Below are positions 39,745 to 49,248 of a DNA stretch of 64,000 nucleotides, one piece after another. The notes beneath the pieces were generated by a model that was not told the origin of the DNA, did not search any database, and worked only from the letters and a program-made list of their open reading frames with translations. Source of the stretch: CAZYBO01 sp964645205 (GTDB lineage Bacteria > Pseudomonadota > Alphaproteobacteria > Rickettsiales > SXRF01); the NCBI GenBank assembly GCA_964645205.1, contig CAZYBO010000001.1, positions 310,001-374,000 of the forward strand, given 5' to 3'. Within the stretch, counting starts at the first letter, position 1. Every line of letters starts with the position of its first letter. The position numbers were made by a program, and so were the translations under genes.

Positions 39745-41729
39745 TGCATAACGAACTGCAACAATTCAAAGCCTCTTACATCACCGAATGCCTTGAACTG
39801 CTTGCGGAAATGGAGGAGCACCTCCTCCAGCTCAGCGAAGAATCGGCCGATAGCGAAAAGCTCAACGCCATTTTTCGCTGTGCGCATTCCATCAAGGGCG
39901 GTGCAGGCGCCTTCGGCCTGACCCAGATCGCCCAGTTCACCCATATACTCGAAGCGTTGCTCGATAAGCTCCGCGAAGGAAAGCTGCAACCGTCGCGCAC
40001 CATTATCGACTTATTGCTCAAATCGCGTGACATCGTGTTGAAGATGGTTACTGCCGCCCGCGACAATGAGCCCCTTGCTCCCGATTACGGAAGCGAAATG
40101 GCAGCCGAGCTTGCGCGCATATGCGATATGCCGCCGCCCGTAAGCGCAACTGCTAACTCCGCACATAAAGCCTCCGGACAGGAATGCACCTATACTATCC
40201 AGTTCACCCCTCATCGTGAAATGATCGCGCACGGCAGCGACCCGCTGCTGCTCCTGCGTGAGCTTAAACGTTTCGGCACCTGTTCGATCACTGTCGACAC
40301 GTCCCGCGTGCCCATGCTGGAACAGCTCGACGCCGAGCAATGTTACCTCTCATGGAACATACGTATCGCCACTGCCAAATCCGTTGAAGATATAAAAGAG
40401 GTATTTGAATTCGTGGAAGATGAGTGCGATCTCGTCATCACGCAGGAAATGAAGCAGGCTGACACAGTTGAAATCACGCAAAAACCTAAGGAGGAATCCG
40501 CTACTGCCGCGCCGACCGCGATGGCGGCCGCAACATCCATCCGTGTAGACATCGATAAGGTCGACCGACTCATCAACATGGTGGGGGAGATCGTGATTAT
40601 TCAGGCCATGCTCGCCATGCAGACGCGCTTCCTTTCCGAGCAGGCGCATACCGACCTCGTCAGCGGCATCAACGAACTCACCACCCATACACGCGAATTG
40701 CAGGAAGCGGTAATGGCGGTGCGTATGCAGCCCGTAAAATCCATTTTCTCGCGCATGCCGCGCCTTGTGCGCGACCTCTCCACGCAACTGGGCAAAGACA
40801 TACGGCTAACTATGTCGGGTGAGCAGACGGAGGTTGATAAAACCATCATCGAGCAGCTATCCGACCCCCTTACGCATATGATCCGCAACTCCATCGATCA
40901 TGGCGTTGAAACGCCCGACATACGCACGCAGGCCGGAAAACCGGCGCAGGGGCAGATCGTGCTCAGCGCCTCCCACCGCAGCGGGCGTATCGTCATTGAA
41001 GTATCGGACGACGGCAAGGGAATCGATCGCGACCGTGTCCTGAAGAAAGCCAGGGAAAAAGGCATCGTCTCACCGGATGCCGTACTTTCGGACAGCGAGA
41101 TCGACCAGCTTATCTTCGGTGCCGGTTTTTCTACGGCGGAGAAGGTAACCAACGTATCCGGGCGCGGCGTGGGCATGGATGTCGTCCGCCGCAATATCGA
41201 AAGCATAGGCGGCACGGTATCGCTGGTTAATACCCCCGGCAATGGCACGCAATTCTCGATTTCACTGCCGCTGACGCTTGCCATTCTTGATGGCATGATC
41301 GTACGCATTGCGAACGAATGCTACATCATCCCTATCGCTAATATTATCGAAACCATGCGCCCGAAGCAGGATGACGTGCGCGAGCTGGCGAACGGTAACG
41401 CGGTGCTCAACGTGCGCGGAGCGTTTGTCCCAGTGCTGTTTCTCTGTCGCGTGTTCGGCATCCGCAACGCGCAGGAAAATCCGAGCAAAGGACTGGTGGT
41501 GCTGGTGGAGAACGGCCATGAGCAGATCGGCCTTGTGGTCGATGAGCTGATCGGCCAGCAGCAGGTCGTCATCAAGACTTTGGAAGAAAACGCCGACCCT
41601 GTGCCGGGCATTTCAGGCGCAACTATCCTAGGTGATGGCAAAGTATCGCTGATACTCGACATAGCCGCCTTGCGGCGCATGCGCACGCAGGCAGACGATG
41701 ACACCCCCAAACCCCAGCTAGCCGCATGA
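39744..41729 (+). CDS. cheA: Chemotaxis histidine kinase CheA
   Basis: 661 residues. An Hpt domain has His48 in CAHSIKGGAGAFGLTQ; a central domain (about 150-250) resembles a P2-type CheY-binding region; then the dimerisation helices (DRLINMVGEIVIIQAMLAMQ), HATPase boxes (HMIRNSIDHGVE, VSDDGKGIDRD, GRGVGMDVVRRNIES) and a CheW-like C-terminal domain (NECYIIPIANIIETMRPKQD). All catalytic motifs are intact. Receives signals from the transmembrane receptor encoded downstream through CheW. Confidence 0.97.
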   Translation: MHNELQQFKASYITECLELLAEMEEHLLQLSEESADSEKLNAIFRCAHSIKGGAGAFGLTQIAQFTHILEALLDKLREGKLQPSRTIIDLLLKSRDIVLKMVTAARDNEPLAPDYGSEMAAELARICDMPPPVSATANSAHKASGQECTYTIQFTPHREMIAHGSDPLLLLRELKRFGTCSITVDTSRVPMLEQLDAEQCYLSWNIRIATAKSVEDIKEVFEFVEDECDLVITQEMKQADTVEITQKPKEESATAAPTAMAAATSIRVDIDKVDRLINMVGEIVIIQAMLAMQTRFLSEQAHTDLVSGINELTTHTRELQEAVMAVRMQPVKSIFSRMPRLVRDLSTQLGKDIRLTMSGEQTEVDKTIIEQLSDPLTHMIRNSIDHGVETPDIRTQAGKPAQGQIVLSASHRSGRIVIEVSDDGKGIDRDRVLKKAREKGIVSPDAVLSDSEIDQLIFGAGFSTAEKVTNVSGRGVGMDVVRRNIESIGGTVSLVNTPGNGTQFSISLPLTLAILDGMIVRIANECYIIPIANIIETMRPKQDDVRELANGNAVLNVRGAFVPVLFLCRVFGIRNAQENPSKGLVVLVENGHEQIGLVVDELIGQQQVVIKTLEENADPVPGISGATILGDGKVSLILDIAALRRMRTQADDDTPKPQLAA

Positions 41730-41748
41730 CCAGAGACGGAGGAACGCT

Positions 41749-42261
41749 ATGAGCATGGAAGCCGTAAAACAAATCGCCGCACCGCAGGGAGTCTCAGGTT
41801 CCATGGCGCTGCAGTTCCTGACCTTTACCATAGGCAGCGCGGAATACGGCATGGACATCATGAGCGTGCGAGAAGTGAAAGGCTGGTCGGAAGCCACGCG
41901 GTTGCCGAATATGCCCGAATATGTGCGCGGCGTGCTTAACCTGCGCGGCATTATCATCCCCATCTTCGACCTGCGCGCACGTTTCGGCGGCGGGCTTACG
42001 CAAGCTACTGTAAAGAATGTCGTTATCATCCTCGCCGTCGGCACGCGCACGGTGGGTATCCTCGTGGATACGGTATCTGACATTCTCACCGTGACGGAAA
42101 ACGATATTAAGCCCTCACCCGATACCGGCGTGGATACGCGCCCCGACGAGCGTTTTATCAGCGGCCTTATCGCGGTGGAAGACCGCATGGTCGTGCTGCT
42201 CGACATCGGCAAACTGTTATCCACCGAGGATTTAGACATCGCAACGCAATCCACACACTAA
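41749..42261 (+). CDS. cheW: Chemotaxis coupling protein CheW
   Basis: 170 residues; couples CheA to receptors. Shows LQFLTFTIGSAEYGMDIMSV, EVKGWSEATRLPNMPEYVRG, VLNLRGIIIPIFDLRARFGG and VGILVDTVSDILTV, all standard. A short N-terminal extension precedes the fold. The start follows GACGGAGGAACGCT, and the receptor gene begins 17 nt later. Confidence 0.97.
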   Translation: MSMEAVKQIAAPQGVSGSMALQFLTFTIGSAEYGMDIMSVREVKGWSEATRLPNMPEYVRGVLNLRGIIIPIFDLRARFGGGLTQATVKNVVIILAVGTRTVGILVDTVSDILTVTENDIKPSPDTGVDTRPDERFISGLIAVEDRMVVLLDIGKLLSTEDLDIATQSTH

Positions 42262-42278
42262 CCGCCGAAGGAGGCTCT

Positions 42279-45200
42279 ATGAAATTATTTAAATTTAATA
42301 TCCGCAGCAAACTGACCCTGCTGTTTCTCCTATTCGGCATGCTGCCTGTCATGGGGATTATGCCCGTTATCATCAGCAAGCTGAATGAAATGGAGCAGAT
42401 CACGCTGGACAACCAGACCAGCACTGCGCAGGCGATCAACGATGTCATCGACCGCACACTGTATGAGCGTTACGGCGATGTGCAGGCGTTTGCCCTCAAT
42501 CAGGCCGCCCGTAATCCTGCCAATTTCCGTGTGCAAGGCGAAAACAACCCGCTCATTGCCGCGATGGACGGCTATATGGCGAGCTACGGCATATATAAGC
42601 TGATGATGATCGTAAGTCCGGAAGGACAGGTGCTCGCTATTAATAGCAAAGACGCATCCGGCGCACCGTTGCCGACATCCACATTCTACGAGCGCTCCTT
42701 CAAGGATGCCAGCTGGCTGCAGAGAGTCCTGAAGCAGGATTACCTCAAAGGCAAAGCGCTCACAGGTACCGTCGTGGAAGATGCGCATTATGAATCGGCC
42801 ATCGCAGAGCTATATAAACAGGACGGCTTCGTTATGACCTTTGCCGCTCCGGTGTTTGACGATCACAAAAAACTAGTTGGCGTATGGGTGAATTTCGCTG
42901 ATTTCGGACTGATCGAAGGCATCATCCAAAGTTATTACAATGAGAAGAATCAGGCAGGAATGCATTACGCTGCGTTTGGCATTCAAGATGCCAAGGGTCT
43001 CGCGCTGCTGAATTTCGATCCCGCCGACATAAAAGACGGCGAGCAATACCAGCGCGATAGCGCAACCATCGGCAAGAAAAGCCTTGAAAGCCTTCAAGTT
43101 CCCGCCGCAAAGCGTTCGCTGGAGCAGGCTATGGGCAGCGCAGTGGAAACCGATGTGCAATCCGGTGAGCAGGATGCTGTAGGCTGGGCGAGGAGCAAGG
43201 GCGTATACGATTATCCCGGCCTTGGCTGGACGGTCATCATGCACACGCCGGGTAAGGAAGCCTTCGCCAGCATCAGCAAAGCGAAAACCCTGATCTTCAC
43301 AATCGTGGCCATTGCAGTTGTTCTAATCGTGCTTACCGGCGCGACCCTCGGCACGCTGGCAAGTCGCCCGCTGCGCAAATCGACTGCGAGTATGCAGGCA
43401 ATCGCCGAGGGTGACTACACCACTTCTATTGAAGGCAAGGATCGCGGCGACGAAATGGGTTCGCTCGCCAAGGCCATGGACGAGCTTAAAACCACGCTCG
43501 ACACCAACACGCGCGTCAAGCTGGCGCTCGATAGCGTCACCAGCAACGTGATGATGGCCGACGAGAACTTTAACATTATTTATATGAATGATTCCGTAAT
43601 GTCCATGCTGCGCGAGGCGGAGCGCGACATACAGAAAGACCTGCCGCGCTTTTCCGTGGCAAGCCTTATGGGAGCGAATATCGACGTGTTCCATAAAAAC
43701 CCCGCACACCAGCGCGGCATGCTGGAAAAAATGAACGCTCCTACTAAAACCTCGATCATAGTGGGTGGTCGCTCCTTCAACCTGAATGCAGTTCCCCTTT
43801 TCAACCAGAACAAACAGCGCATTGGCACCGTTGTGGAATGGTTGGACGGCGCGGCCGCAGGCATGGTAGATGCGATCAATAAATCGCAGGCCGTCATCGA
43901 GTTCCTCCCCGATGGCACGATTATAAACGCAAACGAAAACTTCCTGTCCGTAACCGGCTACACGCTCGATGAAATCAGGAATAAGCACCATAGCATGTTC
44001 GTCGATCCTGCGTATAAGGCGTCACCTGAATACCAGCAATTCTGGGCTAAGCTGAACCGAGGGGAACCGCAGATCGGCGAGTTCAAGCGCTTCGGCAAAG
44101 GAAACCGTGAACTATGGATCAGCGCGTCCTACAACCCTATTTTCGACCTAAAAAACAAAATGGTACGCGTCGTTAAAACGGCGTCCGACATTACGCAGAT
44201 GGTAACCTCTCGAATCGAAAACGAGCAGGGCATGAATGAAGCGGTGAAGATATTGCAAGCCCTCTCCGCAGGCGATCTTACCCAGAAAATGGTGCTCGAA
44301 TACAAGGGTACGTTCGGCGACATCAAAGGCGCGCTGAACGTCACTATCGACCGCTTGCGCGATACCGTCGTCAACATCAAGGAATCCGCGCAATCGGTTA
44401 ATTCGGCTTCCAGCGAAATATCGGCAGGTAGCGCCGACCTTTCGCAGCGCACCGAGCAGCAGGCGTCATCGCTGGAAGAAACGGCGGCGTCCATGGAGGA
44501 AATCACCGGCGCGGTACGCCAGAACTCCGATAACGCTAAAAACGCCAATCTGCTTTCTTCCGAAGCGCGCGAAGTAGCGGAAAGCGGCGGGCGCGTGGTG
44601 CGCGACGCCGTGGTAGCCATGACCAGCATCGAGAAATCCTCGCAGAAGATTTCCGATATTATCAGCGTCATCGACGAAATCGCCTTCCAGACTAACCTGC
44701 TTGCCCTAAACGCCGCGGTGGAAGCCGCCCGCGCCGGTGAAGCCGGGAAAGGATTCGCGGTAGTGGCCTCCGAAGTGCGCTCGCTTGCCGGACGTTCAGC
44801 TTCTGCGTCCAAGGAGATCAAAGCCCTTATCATGGAAAGCAGCAGTCAGGTGAAATCCGGTGCCGAGCTTGTTCATCAGGCGGGGAAAACACTGGACGAC
44901 ATCGTAAGCTCGGTAAAAAAAGTGGCGGATATTATTGCGGACATCGCCAATGCCTGCGCCGAGCAGACCACCGGGATCAATGAAATCAACAGCGCCGTCG
45001 CCCAGATGGATGAAATGACGCAGCAGAACGCGGCGCTCGTGGAAGAAAACACGGCGGCGGCGCAGTCCATGGTGCAGCAATCCCAGTCACTCGACCAGAT
45101 GATGCAGTTCTTCAAGGTTGACGCGAAAGGCCATGTTCTCACGTTCGATACGCCTGCGACACAGCGCGAGCAGCCCCGGCAGGAGAGCAAATCAAAACCT

Positions 45201-45302
45201 GCCGCAAAAAAGCCCACGGCGCGCCCTTCCGTGCCTGACCGGAAAATCATCGCCGCCAACGGCACTGCGACCGCAATGGACAGGGAATGGGAGGAATTCT
45301 AG
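42279..45302 (+). CDS. Transmembrane methyl-accepting chemotaxis protein with two PAS domains
   Basis: 1007 residues. TM1 near 10-32 (LFLLFGMLPVMGIMPVII), a large periplasmic sensor, probably Cache type (about 33-338), TM2 near 341-362, HAMP, two cytoplasmic PAS domains (SNVMMADENFNIIYMNDSV; VIEFLPDGTIINANENFLSV), a second HAMP-like stretch and the signalling hairpin tip DEIAFQTNLLALNAAVEAAR. The protein ends EWEEF, fitting the xWxxF pentapeptide that docks CheR and CheB, which agrees with adaptation genes following directly. Ligand unknown. Confidence 0.95.
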   Translation: MKLFKFNIRSKLTLLFLLFGMLPVMGIMPVIISKLNEMEQITLDNQTSTAQAINDVIDRTLYERYGDVQAFALNQAARNPANFRVQGENNPLIAAMDGYMASYGIYKLMMIVSPEGQVLAINSKDASGAPLPTSTFYERSFKDASWLQRVLKQDYLKGKALTGTVVEDAHYESAIAELYKQDGFVMTFAAPVFDDHKKLVGVWVNFADFGLIEGIIQSYYNEKNQAGMHYAAFGIQDAKGLALLNFDPADIKDGEQYQRDSATIGKKSLESLQVPAAKRSLEQAMGSAVETDVQSGEQDAVGWARSKGVYDYPGLGWTVIMHTPGKEAFASISKAKTLIFTIVAIAVVLIVLTGATLGTLASRPLRKSTASMQAIAEGDYTTSIEGKDRGDEMGSLAKAMDELKTTLDTNTRVKLALDSVTSNVMMADENFNIIYMNDSVMSMLREAERDIQKDLPRFSVASLMGANIDVFHKNPAHQRGMLEKMNAPTKTSIIVGGRSFNLNAVPLFNQNKQRIGTVVEWLDGAAAGMVDAINKSQAVIEFLPDGTIINANENFLSVTGYTLDEIRNKHHSMFVDPAYKASPEYQQFWAKLNRGEPQIGEFKRFGKGNRELWISASYNPIFDLKNKMVRVVKTASDITQMVTSRIENEQGMNEAVKILQALSAGDLTQKMVLEYKGTFGDIKGALNVTIDRLRDTVVNIKESAQSVNSASSEISAGSADLSQRTEQQASSLEETAASMEEITGAVRQNSDNAKNANLLSSEAREVAESGGRVVRDAVVAMTSIEKSSQKISDIISVIDEIAFQTNLLALNAAVEAARAGEAGKGFAVVASEVRSLAGRSASASKEIKALIMESSSQVKSGAELVHQAGKTLDDIVSSVKKVADIIADIANACAEQTTGINEINSAVAQMDEMTQQNAALVEENTAAAQSMVQQSQSLDQMMQFFKVDAKGHVLTFDTPATQREQPRQESKSKPAAKKPTARPSVPDRKIIAANGTATAMDREWEEF

Positions 45303-45320
45303 GCATGACAGGTACGCGCC

Positions 45321-46151
45321 ATGTCTGAATCCCTGCAACGCGAATTTGAGTTCCATCCCAAAGATTTTCACTTCATCGCCGGCATGGTCATGGAAAAAAC
45401 GGGTATTGTGTTGGCAGACCATAAAATGGACATGGTCTATGCCCGTATCGCGCGGCGCTTGCGCACGCTAGGGCTTGGCAGCTTCAGGGAGTATTGCGCG
45501 CTACTGGAAAGCGAATGCGGCAAGGAAGAAATCGGAAACTTCGTCAACGCGATCACCACCAACCTCACCAGTTTTTTTCGTGAATCGCATCACTTTATCC
45601 ACCTGCGCGACGATGTGCTCAAACCTCTGTTGAAATCCCCTCCGGCAGACAGGAAATTACGGCTATGGTCTGCCGCATGCTCATCGGGCGCGGAGCCTTA
45701 CAGCATGGCGATGACCTGTTGTGAAGCCATACCCGACATTACGAAATGGGACATAAAAATCCTCGCCACCGATATCGACACCGGCATGCTCGCCAAGGCA
45801 TCGGCTGGTGAATACCCGGCGAGCGAGGCGCAATCCATCCCCGCGCCGTTTCAAAAATACATCGACCATGCATCGGGAAAAATTCAGATGGCTGAAAAAA
45901 TTCGCAGCCTCATCACGTTTAAACAAATGAACCTCATGGATAATTTTCCATTCAAAGGCGGATTCGACGCCGTATTCTGCCGCAACGTGGTAATTTACTT
46001 CAATAAGGACACGCAGCGCACATTATTCGAGAAAATAGCCCTGAAGATGAAGCCGAATGGCTGGCTGTATATAGGGCATTCCGAGAATCTCCACGGCATA
46101 TCCGACCGCTTCCAGCTGCAAGGACGCACGCTCTACAGGAGGGTGCGATGA
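45321..46151 (+). CDS. cheR: Chemotaxis protein methyltransferase CheR
   Basis: S-adenosylmethionine-dependent methylation of receptor glutamates. The 276-residue protein has the N-terminal helical domain, NLTSFFRESHHFIHL, the SAM-binding WSAACSSGAEPYSMAM and CRNVVIYFNKDTQRTLFEK. Overlaps cheD by 4 nt. The preceding receptor carries a pentapeptide suitable for tethering it. Confidence 0.97.
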   Translation: MSESLQREFEFHPKDFHFIAGMVMEKTGIVLADHKMDMVYARIARRLRTLGLGSFREYCALLESECGKEEIGNFVNAITTNLTSFFRESHHFIHLRDDVLKPLLKSPPADRKLRLWSAACSSGAEPYSMAMTCCEAIPDITKWDIKILATDIDTGMLAKASAGEYPASEAQSIPAPFQKYIDHASGKIQMAEKIRSLITFKQMNLMDNFPFKGGFDAVFCRNVVIYFNKDTQRTLFEKIALKMKPNGWLYIGHSENLHGISDRFQLQGRTLYRRVR

Positions 46152-46789
46152 ACCATGCCCGCCGCAGCAGCGATAAATTCAAGGCAAAAACACCTGCGGG
46201 TGAATTGATCCCTGAGCGCCGTGCCGCTGGGCGCGATAAAGACGTCAAGGTTATCACCCTGTATTCCGGTGATTACTTTGTTACCGATAAACCCGGGCAT
46301 ATGATCGTCACCATCCTCGGCTCATGTGTAGCCGCCTGCATGCACGACCCGGTATCCAGAATCGGCGGCATGAACCATTTCCTGCTGCCCGAAGGCATGG
46401 AAAACGGCGTGGTCAATAATGGCGAATCGGCACGGTACGGTGCCTATGCAATGGAGCAGCTCATCAACGGTATCATCGCACTGGGCGGTATGAAAAGCAG
46501 GCTTGAGGTCAAGGTGTTCGGAGGCGGCAACGTCATCAACAGCTCAGCCATGATAGGCTCCCGCAATGTCAGTTTCGTCCGCAGGTTTCTAAAGGATGAA
46601 GGACTTACCATCTCGAGCGAAGATCTCGGCGACACCTACCCCCGTCGGCTGCGCTACTACCCGGACACCGGCAAGGTGATGCTGCTCAAGCTGCGTCGCA
46701 AAGAAGATATGGAAGTGGTGAATGAGGAACAGACCTTTGCAGCCACACTGAAAAGCAAGCCGATTGAAGGCGGCATAGAGTTGTTTTGA
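46148..46789 (+). CDS. cheD: Chemoreceptor glutamine deamidase CheD
   Basis: Deamidates receptor Gln residues. 213 residues: the catalytic Cys in VTILGSCVAACMHDP and His in RIGGMNHFLLPEG are present, followed by YGAYAMEQLINGIIALGGMK and KVFGGGNVI. The C-terminus is GGIELF; the soluble receptor-like protein in the same operon also ends IELF. Coupled to cheR by overlap and followed by cheB. Confidence 0.96.
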   Translation: MNHARRSSDKFKAKTPAGELIPERRAAGRDKDVKVITLYSGDYFVTDKPGHMIVTILGSCVAACMHDPVSRIGGMNHFLLPEGMENGVVNNGESARYGAYAMEQLINGIIALGGMKSRLEVKVFGGGNVINSSAMIGSRNVSFVRRFLKDEGLTISSEDLGDTYPRRLRYYPDTGKVMLLKLRRKEDMEVVNEEQTFAATLKSKPIEGGIELF

Positions 46790-46796
46790 GGAACCC

Positions 46797-47834
46797 ATGC
46801 AGAAAGTAAAGGTCATTGTAGTGGATGATTCGCGCCTGATACGGGACATGTTCACCAAGATGCTATCGACGGATTTGGGCATCGACGTCGTGGCGACGGC
46901 TGAAGACCCCTACGACGCCCGCGAAAAAATCAAGCAGCATAATCCCGACGTCATCACGCTCGATGTGGAAATGCCGAAAATGGACGGGCTTACGTTCCTT
47001 GAAAAAATCATGACTTTGCGCCCCATGCCGGTGGTGATGGCTTCTTCGCTCACTACGCGAGGCGGCGACATCACCATCCGCGCGCTGGAAATAGGCGCCG
47101 TGGATTATATCGCCAAGCCTAAAGAATTGGAATCGGAAGGGTATATTTCCCTGAAAGACGAACTTATCTGGAAAGTAAAGCAGGCCGCCCGCGTTAAAAT
47201 GGCCGCACGGCGCGCACAGGCGAAGGGTATGCATCCCCTCACCTTCACTGGCGACAACAGCAAATCGCTGATCGCCATAGGCGCATCCACAGGCGGCGTG
47301 GAGGCGATACGCGATGTGCTCATGCCGTTCCCGGTGAATGCCCCACCGGTTGTCATTACGCAGCATATGCCGGAAATGTTCACGGCCTCTTTCGCCAACC
47401 GGCTCGACAGTATCTGCGCCATGAACGTCCATGAGGCGCGACACGGGGAAAAAATATCTCCCGGGAACGTTTATATCGCTGCGGGAAATTATCACCTTGA
47501 AGTCCGCCAAAAAGAAGGAGGACTATTTTGTGTGCTCAACGAGAATCCTACCGTATCCGGCCATCGCCCTTCCGTTGACGTGATGTTCAACTCGGTTGCG
47601 TGCATCAAAGGGAAAAACCTTTGTGCGGCGCTGCTTACCGGCATGGGGCGCGACGGCGCGGATGGGCTACTGAAATTGCGGCAGGCGGGAGCGCATACGT
47701 TTGGCCAAAGTGAAGCGAGCTGTGTTGTCTATGGCATGCCTAAAGCGGCTTTCACAATAGGTGCGGTGGAAAAGGAATTACCGCTTGCCGAGATTCCAAA
47801 AAATCTATTGCAATCATGCGGAGTCGTATCATGA
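46797..47834 (+). CDS. cheB: Chemotaxis methylesterase CheB
   Basis: 345 residues: a receiver (VIVVDDSRLIRDMFTKML, acceptor Asp in VITLDVEMPKMDGL) and a methylesterase domain with Ser in IAIGASTGGVEAIRDV, His in VITQHMPEMFTASFANRL and Asp in GMGRDGADGLLKL. Removes methyl groups and deamidates receptors when phosphorylated by CheA. Overlaps the soluble receptor-like gene by 4 nt. Confidence 0.97.
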   Translation: MQKVKVIVVDDSRLIRDMFTKMLSTDLGIDVVATAEDPYDAREKIKQHNPDVITLDVEMPKMDGLTFLEKIMTLRPMPVVMASSLTTRGGDITIRALEIGAVDYIAKPKELESEGYISLKDELIWKVKQAARVKMAARRAQAKGMHPLTFTGDNSKSLIAIGASTGGVEAIRDVLMPFPVNAPPVVITQHMPEMFTASFANRLDSICAMNVHEARHGEKISPGNVYIAAGNYHLEVRQKEGGLFCVLNENPTVSGHRPSVDVMFNSVACIKGKNLCAALLTGMGRDGADGLLKLRQAGAHTFGQSEASCVVYGMPKAAFTIGAVEKELPLAEIPKNLLQSCGVVS

Positions 47835-48919
47835 AAACCGGCCTATCCCTTGTCGGCGGCATCGAATCTCCAACGCATCAGAAAGAAGAAGTTGATGCGC
47901 TTCTGCTCAAATGGATCGAAAGCGTCACCACTTACCGCCCCGCGATAGATGTGTTGAAGCTACAGTTGCCGAAGATGGCGAAACTGGTGGAAGAATCGAC
48001 GCGCGATCTTTCGGAACGCTTTGTCGATCTCGCCAAAGGCGCGAAATCCCAGAGCGAGCAGGTCAACCAGATCGTAGAAACCGCGAACTATCTGGAAACC
48101 GGCGATCAGCGCATCACGATGGAAGAGTTCACAAATCTGTTCTCCGATACGCTTAACAGCTCGATAGGCAAGATCCTTGAGGTGTCTAAAAGCGCGATAC
48201 GCATGGTCTACCTGCTAGACGAAGCGCTGAAAAGCCTGACTACCATCGACAGCTTCATCGGCGATATACAGGCAATAAACAAGCAAACCAACATGCTCGC
48301 GCTCAACGCCATGATAGAGGCTGTGCGCGCGGGGCAATACGGCGAGGGTTTCGCCGTAGTCGCCGATGAGGTAAAGCAAATATCCCGCCAGATTCAGGCG
48401 CTATCACAGAATATGAGCCATAACATTAAACAGGTTTCCACCAGCGTAAAAGCTGGGTATGATGTGCTCAAGGAAGTGGCGACCACGGATATGTCGGACA
48501 ATATTGCAGCCAAGGATAAGCTGGATGGACTGCTGGCTAGCTTGATCCGGCAGAACCACACGTTTTCCGATATTCTTTCCTCTTCAGCCAAATCCTCCGA
48601 TGAAATATCCCGCACGATTTCCAACATGGTGGTAGGCATGCAGTTTCAGGATCGCAACACACAATATGTCGAAAACAGCGTTCGTTTGCTTTCGCATATG
48701 CAGGTGACGTTCGATACGCTGAAAAATAGCAGCGATGATGTACTGCATAACCACCTCCAGAAAATTAATGAAGAGCTGGCCGCATCTATCGCCGCCCAGT
48801 TCAGCTTGAGTGAGTTTTCGCAGATGTTCTCAGATAGCCTGAATGGAAAAACGACCGTGACGCAGGGAGATGATACCGCAACAGCGGCAAATGCTTCCGA
48901 TGATATTGAATTATTCTAA
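47831..48919 (+). CDS. Soluble methyl-accepting-chemotaxis-like protein
   Basis: 362 residues without transmembrane helices. The tip region DIQAINKQTNMLALNAMIEA and VRAGQYGEGFAVVADEVKQI is receptor-like but diverged from the EIAFQTNLLALNAAVEAARAGE consensus of the big receptor nearby, and the flanking helices are short. The last residues are DDIELF. Proteins of this type in other che operons bind CheA/CheW or CheD in the cytoplasm. The ATG start overlaps the cheB stop (ATGA). It stands between the chemotaxis genes and the partner-switching genes. Confidence 0.85.
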   Translation: MKTGLSLVGGIESPTHQKEEVDALLLKWIESVTTYRPAIDVLKLQLPKMAKLVEESTRDLSERFVDLAKGAKSQSEQVNQIVETANYLETGDQRITMEEFTNLFSDTLNSSIGKILEVSKSAIRMVYLLDEALKSLTTIDSFIGDIQAINKQTNMLALNAMIEAVRAGQYGEGFAVVADEVKQISRQIQALSQNMSHNIKQVSTSVKAGYDVLKEVATTDMSDNIAAKDKLDGLLASLIRQNHTFSDILSSSAKSSDEISRTISNMVVGMQFQDRNTQYVENSVRLLSHMQVTFDTLKNSSDDVLHNHLQKINEELAASIAAQFSLSEFSQMFSDSLNGKTTVTQGDDTATAANASDDIELF

Positions 48920-48937
48920 CTAGATAAGGAGCATGCT

Positions 48938-49243
48938 GTGGATATACAAATAGCAACAACGGACAAAGGGTCGAAAGTCACCCTTTCCGGCCAATTCACA
49001 TTTATGGATAACCAGAAGTTCAAAGAGGTTATAGAGATCGGGCGCGGCGACCAAGTCAAATACCTTGAATTGGATTTCGCCGCGGTAGAGTTTATCGACT
49101 CCGCGGGCTTGGGAATGCTGCTCCTGCTGCGCGAAGAATGTCAGGATCGCAATATCTCGCTCTCCATTCATTCGGCGCGCGGCCAGGTAGCGAAAATTTT
49201 TGCCATCTCGCGCTTCGAACAACTTTTTTCAATGGCTAAATAG
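48938..49243 (+). CDS. STAS anti-sigma factor antagonist (SpoIIAA/RsbV-like)
   Basis: 101 residues; the motif VEFIDSAGLGMLLLLREE holds the phosphorylatable Ser of antagonists. Start GTG, 6 nt after AAGGAG; a nearby ATG is out of frame. It would be phosphorylated by the HATPase kinase encoded next and dephosphorylated by the PP2C protein after that, the core of a partner-switching module. No sigma factor gene is adjacent, so the final target is unknown. Confidence 0.92.
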   Translation: MDIQIATTDKGSKVTLSGQFTFMDNQKFKEVIEIGRGDQVKYLELDFAAVEFIDSAGLGMLLLLREECQDRNISLSIHSARGQVAKIFAISRFEQLFSMAK

Positions 49244-49248
49244 CCGCG

